Assembly (NCBI GenBank): GCA_963841415.1
Contig: CAWJCN010000003.1
Span: 1,364,001 to 1,428,000 of the forward strand
Direction: 5' to 3'
DNA from: DASUAS01 sp963841415
Lineage (GTDB): Bacteria; Actinomycetota; Acidimicrobiia; IMCC26256; DASPTH01
DNA length: 64,000 bases
This document shows positions 17,196-25,508 of the stretch, in pieces (positions within the stretch are counted from its first letter, which is position 1; the number at the start of each line of letters is the position of its first letter). Below the pieces are notes generated by a model. That model saw only the letters and a program-made list of their open reading frames with translations, had not been told where the DNA came from and searched no databases. A program made the translations under genes and the position numbers.

Positions 17196-18326
17196 TCAGC
17201 CGAGGCTGTCGACCGGCACGACCTCGCACTCGGCGATCACCGGGTCGGTCTCGGGCAGCAGGTAGCGCCAGAAGATCGTGCCGACGCGGTGACCGCCGGT
17301 GTCGAGCCAGTTGGGCACGCCGGGATCGCGGTGCGCGACCACGATCGTGTACGACCCGTCCGGCTCGTACGCGATCTGCTTCGAGTTCAGCGAGCTGCTG
17401 CGGTGCGCGTACTCGAGCGTCTGCATGTGGCGGTTCCACAGCATCACGTTGGTGAAGCGCGAGGGCGGGATCGTCCCGCGCATCACCAAGGCGTCGTCCG
17501 CACCGAGATCCCACCGACCCATCGAGTAGAAGATGTCGACCGCGCCGGCGGCGTCGACGCCCGCGTTGCGGAAGCTCCACGGCTCGCCGACCGTGTTGGG
17601 TTCCTTGCCCATGAACGGCGCGGGCGACGGCGTTCCCGGCAACGGCTGGCCGACCGTGCACTGCCTGAGGAACGCGGTGCCCGCGCGCAGCCGCGCCGCC
17701 AGGGTGGCGTCGTCGAGGGGTGGGGGAGGGGGCACGTCGTCGAGCACCTCGATCCCGATCCGCACCGCGACGAGCGGGTCGTTCTGCGCCGACTCCTCAC
17801 GCAGGAAGTAGCTGCGCACGATCAGCATCCGCGCGTCGGGATCGAGCTGCACCCAATTGGCGCTGAAGTCGGCGGGCTTCTCCACGCTGAAGACGACCTC
17901 GTAGCTGCCGTCGGGCGCGAACGAGAACTGGCTGTCGTTGATGTCGGCGAGCACGCGGCCGTTGAACCCGCCGTCGGCGGCTTCGGAGTGCACCGTGAAG
18001 GAGATGTACGCCTCCTCGCCGCGGACGCCGAACACGCGGTACGAGCGGTCGCCGCGGATCTGCGCGAAGTGGTAGATCGCGTCCGGGTTGTCGCCCTGCA
18101 TCTTGCGGGCCGGGTTCACGATCAACGCCATGCGCGGATGATCGGCGTCACCCTCCACGAAGAACTCCGACATCCCCGAGAGCACCTCGGTGACGTAGCG
18201 GAAACCCTCGGCGACGTCGAGGTCTTCGGTGAACCGATCCTCGTTGAGCACGTAGCCGTCGCGGATCTCGGTGAGCGCGGCGATGAGCTCGTCGAACGCC
18301 TCAGTGGACTGGGGTGCGCGGTTCAT
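17196..18326 (-). CDS. DUF1214 domain-containing protein (second copy)
   Basis: This 376-aa protein contains a DUF1254/DUF1214-like body: AIYHFAQIRGDRSYRVFGVRGEEAYISF, IPPSRFTNVMLWNRHMQTLEY, and PGVPNWLDTGGHRVGTIFWRYLLPE, the terminal DUF1214 block. It has the same order as the 9488 protein but limited identity by eye. The function is unknown. The ATG at 18324-18326 overlaps the TGA of the SDR by 4 bp (ATGA), so SDR and DUF1214 are translationally coupled here, a second SDR-DUF1214 pairing in the window. Confidence 0.8.
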   Translation of the reverse strand: MNRAPQSTEAFDELIAALTEIRDGYVLNEDRFTEDLDVAEGFRYVTEVLSGMSEFFVEGDADHPRMALIVNPARKMQGDNPDAIYHFAQIRGDRSYRVFGVRGEEAYISFTVHSEAADGGFNGRVLADINDSQFSFAPDGSYEVVFSVEKPADFSANWVQLDPDARMLIVRSYFLREESAQNDPLVAVRIGIEVLDDVPPPPPLDDATLAARLRAGTAFLRQCTVGQPLPGTPSPAPFMGKEPNTVGEPWSFRNAGVDAAGAVDIFYSMGRWDLGADDALVMRGTIPPSRFTNVMLWNRHMQTLEYAHRSSSLNSKQIAYEPDGSYTIVVAHRDPGVPNWLDTGGHRVGTIFWRYLLPETDPVIAECEVVPVDSLG

Positions 18327-19129
18327 GCGAGATCTCCCTGGTCGGGCACGGGTACGAGCGTGGCGTAGTCGATGAACGAGCGCAACGTGTTGCCGCCGTC
18401 GACTGTCAGGAGCTGGCCGGTCACCCACGACGACTCCGGCCCGGCGAAGTAGCGCACCGCCTGTGCGATGTCGTCGGCCTCGCCGTGCCGGGCGAGCGGT
18501 TGCTGGGCGAGGAAGGCCGCCGACATGTCGGGGTTGCGGAACATGCCGGCGGTCGCCGCGGTGCGGGTGAGGCCCGGCTGCACCGAGTTGACCCGTACGC
18601 CGAGGCGACCCAGCTCGTCGGCCGCGACCCGCACCAGCTGGTCGACCGCGGCCTTGCCGGCCGCGTAGCCCGCGAGGTACCTGGACGAGAAGACGGCGGC
18701 GGTCGACGAGATGGCGACGAACGACCCTCCGCCCGCGCGCACCATGGCCCGACCTGCGTACTTGAGGAACAAGAACACCGGCCGCACGTTCTGGTCGACC
18801 TCGGCGCTGAACGCGTCGTCCTCGTAGAGGAGGACCGGCATCACGCCACCACCACCCGGGACGACGACGGCGATCTGGAGGTGCCCCTCGTCGTCAGACG
18901 CGGCTTCCACCGCCGCACGCACGGACGCGCCGTCGAGCGCGTCGCAGACACACCACGACACTGCGAGCCCGTCCGCGGCGAGCTCCTCGGCCGCGTCGAC
19001 CAGCTTCTGCTCGGTGCGGCCCACGATGGTCACCAGCGCGCCGTCGCGCGCGAGGAGGCGCGCCGTCGCCAGCCCGATTCCCGAGCCACCGCCCACGACG
19101 ACCGCGCGCTGACCCGCCAGTGCGTCCAT
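18323..19129 (-). CDS. short-chain dehydrogenase/reductase
   Basis: A 268-aa classical SDR: RAVVVGGGSGIGLATARLLARDG at the cofactor loop, SFVAISSTAAVFSSRYLAGYAAGKAAVDQL with Ser, Tyr and Lys of the active site, and WVTGQLLTVDGG at the end. No NNAG; the sequence there is AVVVPGGGG. It lies 8 bp after the SnoaL-like gene and overlaps the DUF1214 start by 4 bp. Confidence 0.88.
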   Translation of the reverse strand: MDALAGQRAVVVGGGSGIGLATARLLARDGALVTIVGRTEQKLVDAAEELAADGLAVSWCVCDALDGASVRAAVEAASDDEGHLQIAVVVPGGGGVMPVLLYEDDAFSAEVDQNVRPVFLFLKYAGRAMVRAGGGSFVAISSTAAVFSSRYLAGYAAGKAAVDQLVRVAADELGRLGVRVNSVQPGLTRTAATAGMFRNPDMSAAFLAQQPLARHGEADDIAQAVRYFAGPESSWVTGQLLTVDGGNTLRSFIDYATLVPVPDQGDLA

Positions 19130-19137
19130 GGCCAGTC

Positions 19138-19598
19138 CTATTCGTTCGGCGGGTTGACGGCCCGCGTCTCGGTCCAGTCGACGCGAAGTCGCCGGTGCGC
19201 GAACTTCCAGATGCCGTCGCCGTCGGGGCGGTAGGTGTCCTCGTAGCGGATGAACATGACGTAGTCGGTGCCGCCGTGCAGGTCCGGGGTGAGGTGGTGC
19301 GCGATGCAGTACACCTCGCCCGTCGCCTCGGTGTCGCCGATGTCGTACGTCGACTGCCCGAGCATGTGGAACGTCTTCGAGTAGCGCTGGATGAGCTCGG
19401 GGATGCGGGCCAACCGCTCTGCCCGCGCACCTCGCGCGGATCGTCGCGTTCGCTCGGGTCGTGGATGCTGATGACGGCGTCCTCGTGGAAGAGGGCCACG
19501 AACGCGTCGATGTCGTCGTGGTGGTCGACGCCGCGCGCGTACTCCTCGGCCAGCGACCGAAGCTGCTGTCGGATGATGCTCTCGTCGGCGCTCGTCAT
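19138..19598 (-). CDS. SnoaL-like / nuclear transport factor 2-family protein, frameshifted
   Basis: From the ATG at 19596-19598: TSADESIIRQQLRSLAEEYARGVDHHDDIDAFVALFHEDAVI, the opening alpha-helices and first strand of the NTF2-like cone fold. The frame breaks near 19424, where one base is missing. It continues ERLARIPELIQRYSKTFHMLGQST through YRPDGDGIWKFAHRRLRVDW. The joined length of about 153 aa matches SnoaL-like polyketide or steroid isomerase-type proteins. It heads the minus-strand SnoaL-SDR-DUF1214-methyltransferase-AKR-PPOX run. Confidence 0.78.
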
Positions 19599-19669
19599 GG
19601 ACTCCCCCTGGTCAACGGGGGAGACTACGACGTTCGCCGTGCGGGCGATCCGGGGGCCGGCGCCGCGCG

Positions 19670-19966
19670 TCAGAGATGCAGATCGCCGTAGGTGTCGCAG
19701 AGCCCGGCGGCGGTGATGGTGAGGAACGAGAGGATCAGCATCAGGCTGCTCAGCCTCACGACCAAGCGCCGCCAGCCCGTGCAGGCTGGTGGCCCCATCG
19801 GCGCCGGCATGTACCAGCTCGGGAGCGCGTCGAACGCCGACATCGCGGTCCACCCGTCGAAGGGGAGCGCGCCGTCGGGCACCACGCTGTCGGGATCGGC
19901 GGCCAGGGCTTCGGCGCAGAGGTCAGGGTCGTCGTCGAGGAGCGGCGGGAAGTCCACGGCGGTCAT
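19670..19966 (-). CDS. small membrane protein of unknown function
   Basis: This 98-aa protein has a strongly GC3-biased frame. The N-terminal half is acidic (FPPLLDDDPDLCAEAL) and a PSWYMPAPMG motif follows. A basic stretch (TGWRRLVVR) then precedes one hydrophobic helix, LSSLMLILSFLTITAAGLC, close to the C-terminus. It is probably a single-pass or tail-anchored protein. I do not recognise it. It is divergent from the ABC transporter operon (start 20038) with 71 bp between. Confidence 0.6.
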   Translation of the reverse strand: MTAVDFPPLLDDDPDLCAEALAADPDSVVPDGALPFDGWTAMSAFDALPSWYMPAPMGPPACTGWRRLVVRLSSLMLILSFLTITAAGLCDTYGDLHL

Positions 19967-20037
19967 TCGAAGTCAGTGGGACGCGCGGATGGACCGCTCC
20001 CGCAATCCAATCCGTCGTCGGAGCACGTAGTTCCTGC

Positions 20038-20745
20038 ATGGCGACAGCGGCCGACTGCGCGCCCGGCGGCGTTGCGGTCGTCGCCCGGGCGCTCACCCAT
20101 GGCTACCCCGCGGCGGACGGCTCGGAGCTGGTCGTGCTGTCCGCCCTCGACCTGCGGCTGGAAGCGGGCGAGCGGGTCGCGATCGCCGGCCGCTCGGGGG
20201 CAGGGAAGTCGACCCTGCTCGCGCTCCTCGGCGGGCTCGAGCGGCTCCAGTCGGGGGAGCTGCACGTCGGCGGCGCGGATCTGGGCGAGCTCGAAGGCGA
20301 CGAGCTGTCCGCGTACAGGCGCGAGACCGTCGGGTTCGTGTTCCAGCACTTCGGATTGCTCGAGAGCCTCAGCGCGAGTGAGAACGTCGAGCTCGCGATG
20401 GTCATGGCCGCGGTCCCGCGCGCCGAGCGCCGTGATCGGGCACGGGACCTGCTGGCGCGGGTGGGCGTTGGCGACCGGGCCGAGCATCTTCCCGGGACCC
20501 TGAGCGGCGGGGAGCGCCAGCGCGTCGCGATCGCGCGTGCGGTCGCCAACGATCCGCAGCTGCTCCTGGCCGACGAGCCGACCGGCAACCTCGACGAGGA
20601 GACGACGGCGGTCGTGCTCGATCTGCTCGACGCGGTCACGGTCGATCGTGGCTGCACCTTCATCGTCGCCACCCACGACGATGCGGTGACCAGTCGTGCC
20701 GACCGACACTTCACGCTCGAGCACGGCGCGTTGATCAGCACATGA
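20038..20745 (+). CDS. ABC transporter ATP-binding protein (MacB/LolD-like)
   Basis: A 235-aa ATPase. Walker A is AGRSGAGKSTLL, the Q-loop is in FVFQHFGLLESLSASENVEL, and the signature is LSGGERQRVAIARAV. Walker B is LLLADEPTGNLDEET and the H-loop is IVATHDDAV. The 'EPTGNLD' variant is characteristic of the MacB/LolD/FtsE-like branch that works with FtsX-type permeases, and such a permease follows with a 4-bp ATGA overlap. It likely exports or extracts a lipid- or peptide-like compound. Confidence 0.92.
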   Translation: MATAADCAPGGVAVVARALTHGYPAADGSELVVLSALDLRLEAGERVAIAGRSGAGKSTLLALLGGLERLQSGELHVGGADLGELEGDELSAYRRETVGFVFQHFGLLESLSASENVELAMVMAAVPRAERRDRARDLLARVGVGDRAEHLPGTLSGGERQRVAIARAVANDPQLLLADEPTGNLDEETTAVVLDLLDAVTVDRGCTFIVATHDDAVTSRADRHFTLEHGALIST

Positions 20746-22104
20746 GCTGGCGGGATGCAGCCGCTGTCGCGCTGCACAGCATCCGGCGCCGCGTGGGGCG
20801 AGCCGCGCTGACGGTTGCCGCGGTGGTGCTCGCCGCCGCGCTGTTGTCGGCGCTGCTGATCGCGGTCGGGTCGGCGCGATCGCGCGTGCTGTCGGCCGTC
20901 TCGAAGGGCGGACCCCTCACCGGGATCGAGGTGTTCCCGAACGCGGCCGGCCAGGGTCAACTCGAGAGCGACTCCGCCAAGCTCGGGAGAGACCTCCCCA
21001 TCGACGCCTCGGTCGTACGGCGGGTGCGCGCGCTTCCTGACGTCGATTCCGTGGTCCCGATCACCAGCACGCCCGTCGTCGTCGTGCCGTCGCGTCCTGT
21101 GGCGTCGGCGGGCACCGCGCGTGCTGCGCGATCGGCTCACCGCGGCACGGCCCTTCCGGGACACGCTGAGCGCGGCCGAGTCACGCCGCACGTCGGAGCT
21201 GCCCCTCACCCTGGTCACCGGTCGCCTCCCGGGTCGGTCGGCGGTCCACGAGGTGGTCGTCACCGAGTCGTACCTCCGGCTGGTCGGCCTTCCCGACTCC
21301 GCGGCCACGCAGGTCGTCGGAGACGAGATCGAGGTGGGGGCACCCCGGGTGTACGTCGCCGATGACGGGTCGGCCTCCGTGCGGTCGCGGTGGACCCGCA
21401 GCCTGATCGTCGGCGTCGTCGCCGCCCAGGGCGTCTCGGGACACGTCGTCGGTTCACCGGCACAGGTGGCGCGGGCACGTCGGTGGTCGGCCGCCAGCGA
21501 CATCCCGACGGACCCCGGATTCGCCAGGTTCGCAAAGAGCCTCGTGGGTGGCTCGCGCTACGACCTGCTCTTCGTCGTCGCACGCGGACTCGGTGCCGTG
21601 AGCGGAGTTCGCGCCGCGATCACGCGTCTCGGATTCTCGTCGAGTGCTCCCGAGAGCATCATCACCTCTGTCGACCGCTACACGAACGTGGTCGAGATCG
21701 TGCTCACCGCGATCGGACTCATCGCGCTCGGGATCGCGGCGCTGGGCATCACCAACACGATGATGGCCGCGGTGCGCGAGCGCCGCGCCGACATCGGCGT
21801 CATGAAGGCGATCGGGGCGCGCGATCGCGACGTGCGGCGCGTGTTTCTGGTCGAGGCCGCGGTGCTCGGCGCGATCGGGGGGATGATCGGCACCGCGCTC
21901 GGCTACGTGATCGCGCGGATCGTGGGACTCGTGGTGAACCGCTACCTCACCAGCCAGGGCTTGGCCGGCGTCCATGTCGCGCTCCCGCTCGTGGTCGTCA
22001 TGGTCGGCGTGGTGGGTTCGACGGTCCTCGCGCTCGCGGCGGGGACCGTGCCCGCCCAGCGCGCGGCCCGCATCCCGGCCCGCCGGGCGATGGCCGGATC
22101 GTGA
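20742..22104 (+). CDS. FtsX/MacB-like ABC transporter permease, frameshifted near 21116
   Basis: The start MSWRDAAAVALHSIRRRVGRAALTVAAVVLAAALLSALL gives the first membrane helix. A large extracellular loop follows, interrupted near 21116 by one extra base. The second frame resumes and reaches three more helices: IVLTAIGLIALGIAALGITNTMMAAV, AAVLGAIGGMIGTALGYVIA and LPLVVVMVGVVGSTVLALAAG. ERRADIGVMKAIGARDRDV is the classic FtsX-domain coupling motif. The joined length is about 453 aa with four helices, standard for MacB-type permeases. It overlaps both neighbours by 4 bp. Confidence 0.87.
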
Positions 22105-22721
22105 ACGTGCGTGTGCGCGTGGCGCTCGCCGGGGTGCTGCTCGGGGTCGCCTTCGCCGCCGGATGCAGCGGGGGCGGACCGCCCGCGGCGCTCCCGGCCG
22201 AGCGAGCGGGGCGGGGTGTGCTCTACGTCGCGCTCGGTGGCGACGACAACGTGGGGACGCGCGCCACGTTCGCCGACGCATGGCCCCAGGAGCTGTTCCG
22301 GTCGGCGCTGTCGCGCGACAGCGTCTTCGTGAACCTCGCCGACGCGCGCTCGGGCATCGCCGAGGTGCGGGCCGAGCAGCTGCAACCTGCCGCCGCGCTC
22401 CGACCCGACGTGGTCACCATCACCCTGGTCGACGACGCCGAGCGCACGACCGATCCCGCCATCGTCGAGGCCGACCTCCGAGCCGTCGTCACCCGCCTCG
22501 ACCGCACCCCTGGTACCACCGTGCTCGTGGGCACCACGCCCCCCGGCACCGCTTCCCCCGCGACTGCCGCCGCGCTCGACGCGGCCATCCGCCGGGGGGT
22601 CGCCGGACGCGCCACCGTCGTGGATCTCGGAGGCGTCGGTGGCGGTGACCGCACGGCGGTTGCGGCCGCGATCGCCAAATCGTTCGCGGCGGCGCTCCCT
22701 CGCACGCCGGCCCACCGCTGA
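22101..22721 (+). CDS. lipoprotein with SGNH-hydrolase-like features
   Basis: A 206-aa protein beginning at the GTG that overlaps the permease stop (GTGA). The signal NVRVRVALAGVLLGVAFAAGC ends in a lipobox with the acylated Cys near residue 22. Downstream, VLYVALGGDDNVGTRATFADAWPQELFRSAL resembles block I of SGNH/GDSL hydrolases, where the nucleophile Ser would be expected in 'GDS'; here it is GGDD, so the nucleophile looks lost. LRPDVVTITLVDDA resembles block III, which usually reads GxND. I infer a non-catalytic extracytoplasmic partner of the exporter. Confidence 0.7.
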   Translation: MNVRVRVALAGVLLGVAFAAGCSGGGPPAALPAERAGRGVLYVALGGDDNVGTRATFADAWPQELFRSALSRDSVFVNLADARSGIAEVRAEQLQPAAALRPDVVTITLVDDAERTTDPAIVEADLRAVVTRLDRTPGTTVLVGTTPPGTASPATAAALDAAIRRGVAGRATVVDLGGVGGGDRTAVAAAIAKSFAAALPRTPAHR

Positions 22722-22750
22722 GCGAGGCCCGGGCCTCCGTCCCCTCGCTT
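22722..22750. terminator. GC-rich hairpin after the ABC operon
   Basis: AGCGAGG (22722-22728) pairs with CCTCGCT (22744-22750), enclosing a self-complementary GGCCCGGGCC core. It directly follows the lipoprotein stop. No T-run is present, as is common in high-GC genomes, so the call is tentative. Confidence 0.35.
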
Positions 22751-22775
22751 CGGGCCCGGGACGTACCGTCGGACC

Positions 22776-23066
22776 GTGCAGTTCAGCCCCGACCTTCGGG
22801 AAGCCGTCCTGGCAGGCTCGATCACGCTCACCTACCGGCTCTGGAGTCGCCCGAAGGTGAAGGTGGGCGGGCGCTACCGCGTCGGCCCGGCCTGGATCGA
22901 GGTCGACGACGTGGAGCTCGTGCCCTTTGGCTCGGTCACTTCGGCCGAGGTTCGTCGCTGCGGCGAGATCGACCGCGAGACGCTGCGCAGCCGCACCGCG
23001 CACGCGGGTCCGGTCACCGACGACACGCTCGTCTACCGCATCGAGTTCCGCGTCGTCGAAGGCTGA
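22776..23066 (+). CDS. ASCH domain-like protein
   Basis: A 96-aa protein: GSITLTYRLWSRPKVKVGGRYRVGPAWIEVDDVELVPFGSVTSAEVRRCGE. The order of a basic first strand, the 'KVGGRYRVG' loop and a charged helix agrees with ASCH (PUA-like) domains, which bind RNA or modified nucleosides. It is compact and complete for the family. It is convergent with the crotonase gene, separated by only 2 bp. Confidence 0.7.
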   Translation: MQFSPDLREAVLAGSITLTYRLWSRPKVKVGGRYRVGPAWIEVDDVELVPFGSVTSAEVRRCGEIDRETLRSRTAHAGPVTDDTLVYRIEFRVVEG

Positions 23067-23068
23067 GC

Positions 23069-23893
23069 TCAGTTCTTCTCGAGCTTCGCCCGGAGCTGGG
23101 CCAGACGGTCCTGGAACGCGGGTTGGCTCATCGACCAGTCCTGGTGCGTCAACTCGAGCTCGAACGCCTCTTCCCAGGTGTCGAGCGTGAGCGACGCGTC
23201 GAGCACGCCCTTGGCTCGGCCCACGAGCTCGCGCGGACGATCGGCGGCCCGCCGTGCGAGCGCGATCGCCGCACCGAGCAGCTCGTCGTCGTCGACGCAA
23301 CGCCACGCGAGCCCGACGCGTGCGGCCTCCGCACCGGTCAGCGACTCGCCGAACAGCACCAGCGCGGCCGCGGCCTGCCGGCCGACGAGGCGTTCGAGCC
23401 GCCACAGATGCCCTCCACCCGGGTGGATGCCGAGGTCCATGAACCGGGGGTCGAACCGGGCCGTCGGCGACGCGAGGATCACGTCGCAGGCGAGGGGGAG
23501 GTTCACCCCGGCGCCGATCACCGGGCCGTTCACCGCCGCCACCGCCGGGAGGGTGAGGCGCGACAGTGCGAGCACGCCGGCGTACATGTCACGGAGCGGC
23601 GCGCGGGGGTGCAGCAGGTCGTCGACCGAACCGCCGGCACAGAAGGCCGGGGGAGTGGCGGTGAGCACGAGCGCGCCCACCGCGGGGTCGGCCGCCGCCG
23701 CCTCGACCGCCTGGGCCAGCTGGACGGTGACCTCCAGCGAGAGCGCATTTCGGCGGCTGGGATCGTCGAGGGTGACGATCGCGACGTTGCCGTCATGCTC
23801 GAGCCGGACTCGGGGGTCGGGCGGAGATGGAGCAGAGGCGTGGGGGGAGGCCGGGACGCCGTCGCGGAATCGACCAGTTGTGGAGGGGTCCAT
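23069..23893 (-). CDS. enoyl-CoA hydratase/isomerase family protein
   Basis: A 274-aa crotonase. NVAIVTLDDPSRRNALSLEV, then PAFCAGGSVDDLLHP forms the first oxyanion segment, and AAVNGPVIGAGVNLPLACDVILAS the second. FDPRFMDLGIHPGGGHLWRL is the active-site loop; the usual Glu of 'PE' is replaced here by FMDLG. About 20 codons at the N-terminus (residues 4-24) are antisense to a short copy of repeat element A. The true start may therefore be an internal codon just before RVRLEHDGNVAI. Acyl substrate unknown. Confidence 0.83.
   Translation of the reverse strand: MDPSTTGRFRDGVPASPHASAPSPPDPRVRLEHDGNVAIVTLDDPSRRNALSLEVTVQLAQAVEAAAADPAVGALVLTATPPAFCAGGSVDDLLHPRAPLRDMYAGVLALSRLTLPAVAAVNGPVIGAGVNLPLACDVILASPTARFDPRFMDLGIHPGGGHLWRLERLVGRQAAAALVLFGESLTGAEAARVGLAWRCVDDDELLGAAIALARRAADRPRELVGRAKGVLDASLTLDTWEEAFELELTHQDWSMSQPAFQDRLAQLRAKLEKN
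23822..23883 (+). repeat. short intercistronic element A copy overlapping the crotonase 5' end
   Basis: GGAGATGGAGCAGAGGCGTGG at the left, the GGCCGGGACGCCG middle and CGGAATCGACCAGTTGTGG at the right match the short form of element A seen at 11592 and 62151. It is oriented toward the plus-strand amidohydrolase start at 23930. The expected TGATG junction is degraded, so this copy is decayed. It lies inside the annotated N-terminal codons of the minus-strand crotonase. Confidence 0.6.
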
Positions 23894-23929
23894 GGGCCGA
23901 GCTTCGCGCGCGAGGGCCAGAATGCACTC

Positions 23930-25378
23930 ATGGAGTTCCTGCCCAGCACCGAAGTCGGGGCCATCCGCGCCCGCCTCGACCATCCGATCATCGACGCCGA
24001 CGGCCACGCCATCGAGTACCTGCCGCTCGTGCGCGACATCCTGCGCGAGCAGGCCGGCAACGACGCCGTCGCGGCGATGGATCTCGTCACCGGCGGCGCC
24101 GCGTTGTCGCGCGCGCTCAGCCCTGAGCAGATGCGCGCCGCTGGTCTCACGCGCACGTCGTGGTGGGGACTCCCGACGCGCAACACGCTCGACCGTGGCA
24201 CCGCGCTCCTGCCCGAGCTGCTCGCCGCGCGCCTTCCCGAGCTCGGCATCGACCACGCGATCCTGTATCCGACCTACGGGCTCGTGCCGGCCGCGCTCGA
24301 CGACGCCGCGATCCGCCTGCCGATGGCGCGCGCGTTCAACACCTTCTACGCGGAGGCGTTCCACGACCACCGCGCATCGCTGACCCCGGTCGGCATCATC
24401 CCGATGCACACACCGGAGGAGGCGATCGCCGAACTCGACCACGCGACGAGCGAGCTCGGGCTCAAGGCCTTCATGTTCGGCGGTCCGATCAGCCGGCCCG
24501 CTCCCGGCGTCGATCCGCCGTCGCGTGCCGCGCGCTGGCTCGACTCGCTCGGCCTCGACTCTCTGTACGACTACGACCCGGTGTGGCAGCGATGCGTGGA
24601 CCTCGGCGTGTCACCCACCTTCCACACCGCGGCGATGGGATGGACGGTGCGGGCGTCGGTCACCAACTACGTCTTCAACCACATCGGCATGTTCGCGATC
24701 GCGGGCGAGATGCTCGCGCTGTCGTTGTTCATGGATGGAGTGCCCCGACGATTTCCGCAGCTGCGGTTCGCGTTCCAGGAGGGCGGCGTGGCGTGGGCGG
24801 CCGCGCTGCTCTCGAACCTGATCGGCCACTGGGAGAAGCGCAATCGCGCTGCGGTCGAGCACTACAACCCCATGCATCTCGACCGCAGCCTCGTCGTGTC
24901 GCTGTTCGAGCGGTACGGCTCGACCCGCTATCGGGATCGGCTCGACCAGCTCGACGACGGCCTGCGCATGCTCAGCCTGCCCGACGAGGACCCCGCGACC
25001 CTCGACGAGTTCGCGCGCGCGGGCGTCACCGACGTCGACGACCTGCGCGAGACGTTCACCCGGGCGTACCACTTCGGGTGCGAGGCCGACGATCCGATGA
25101 CGGCGCTGGCCTTCGATCCTCGCCGCACCGGCGGCGCACGCCTCAAGGCGCTCTTCGCGTCCGACATCGGCCACTGGGACGTTCCCGACATTCGTGAGGT
25201 GCTCCCGGAGGCATGGGAGCTCGTCGAGGACGGCGATGCCACCGAGGCCGACTTCCGCGCGCTGACGTTCGAGCACGCGGTGTCGTTGTGGGCGGGCACG
25301 AACCCGGCGTTCTTCGACGGCACCTCGGTCGAGGGTCCCGTGCGCGACGAGCTGGAGCGGGTGGTCGTCCCGGGATAG
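23930..25378 (+). CDS. amidohydrolase-family protein (ACMSD-like)
   Basis: A 482-aa protein with PIIDADGHAIEYLPLVRD (the D-x-H metal-binding start of amidohydrolase_2), IDHAILYPTYGLVPAAL, LTPVGIIPMHTPEEAIAELDHA, GVSPTFHTAAMG with a His metal ligand, FQEGGVAWAAALLSNLIGHW and FASDIGHWDVPD with the catalytic Asp. The fold is shared with 2-amino-3-carboxymuconate semialdehyde decarboxylase-type hydrolases and decarboxylases. The substrate is unknown; a second member is at 39178. The repeat element A4 begins just after its stop. Confidence 0.85.
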   Translation: MEFLPSTEVGAIRARLDHPIIDADGHAIEYLPLVRDILREQAGNDAVAAMDLVTGGAALSRALSPEQMRAAGLTRTSWWGLPTRNTLDRGTALLPELLAARLPELGIDHAILYPTYGLVPAALDDAAIRLPMARAFNTFYAEAFHDHRASLTPVGIIPMHTPEEAIAELDHATSELGLKAFMFGGPISRPAPGVDPPSRAARWLDSLGLDSLYDYDPVWQRCVDLGVSPTFHTAAMGWTVRASVTNYVFNHIGMFAIAGEMLALSLFMDGVPRRFPQLRFAFQEGGVAWAAALLSNLIGHWEKRNRAAVEHYNPMHLDRSLVVSLFERYGSTRYRDRLDQLDDGLRMLSLPDEDPATLDEFARAGVTDVDDLRETFTRAYHFGCEADDPMTALAFDPRRTGGARLKALFASDIGHWDVPDIREVLPEAWELVEDGDATEADFRALTFEHAVSLWAGTNPAFFDGTSVEGPVRDELERVVVPG

Positions 25379-25388
25379 CGTCGGTGTG

Positions 25389-25508
25389 ATGGAGATGCAG
25401 CGGAGGCGTGGCCGCGCGAGCCGAGCGGGAGCGGGCCGGGTATCCCGGCCAGCAGCGAGCGAGCAATCGGGTTGGCCGGGACGCCGGAGCGAAATCGACC
25501 CGGTGTGA
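25389..25508 (+). repeat. intercistronic element A4 (long form) with mini-ORF
   Basis: It almost completely fills the gap between the amidohydrolase and the next hydrolase. It encodes a 39-codon mini-ORF starting MEMQRRRGRASR and ending RRSEIDPV. The mini-ORF stop overlaps the downstream start as TGATG (TGA 25506-25508, ATG 25508-25510). Reverse-complemented it aligns with the 119-bp units at 11353, including the central CGGGATACCCGG-like core. The element starts 10 bp after the upstream stop, so only its 3' junction overlaps a gene. Confidence 0.8.

Noticed and set aside
15169..19598. A polyketide-type biosynthetic cluster suggested by SnoaL-like, methyltransferase and SDR genes.
   Set aside because: No polyketide synthase, NRPS, acyl carrier protein or other core biosynthetic gene is present in the window.
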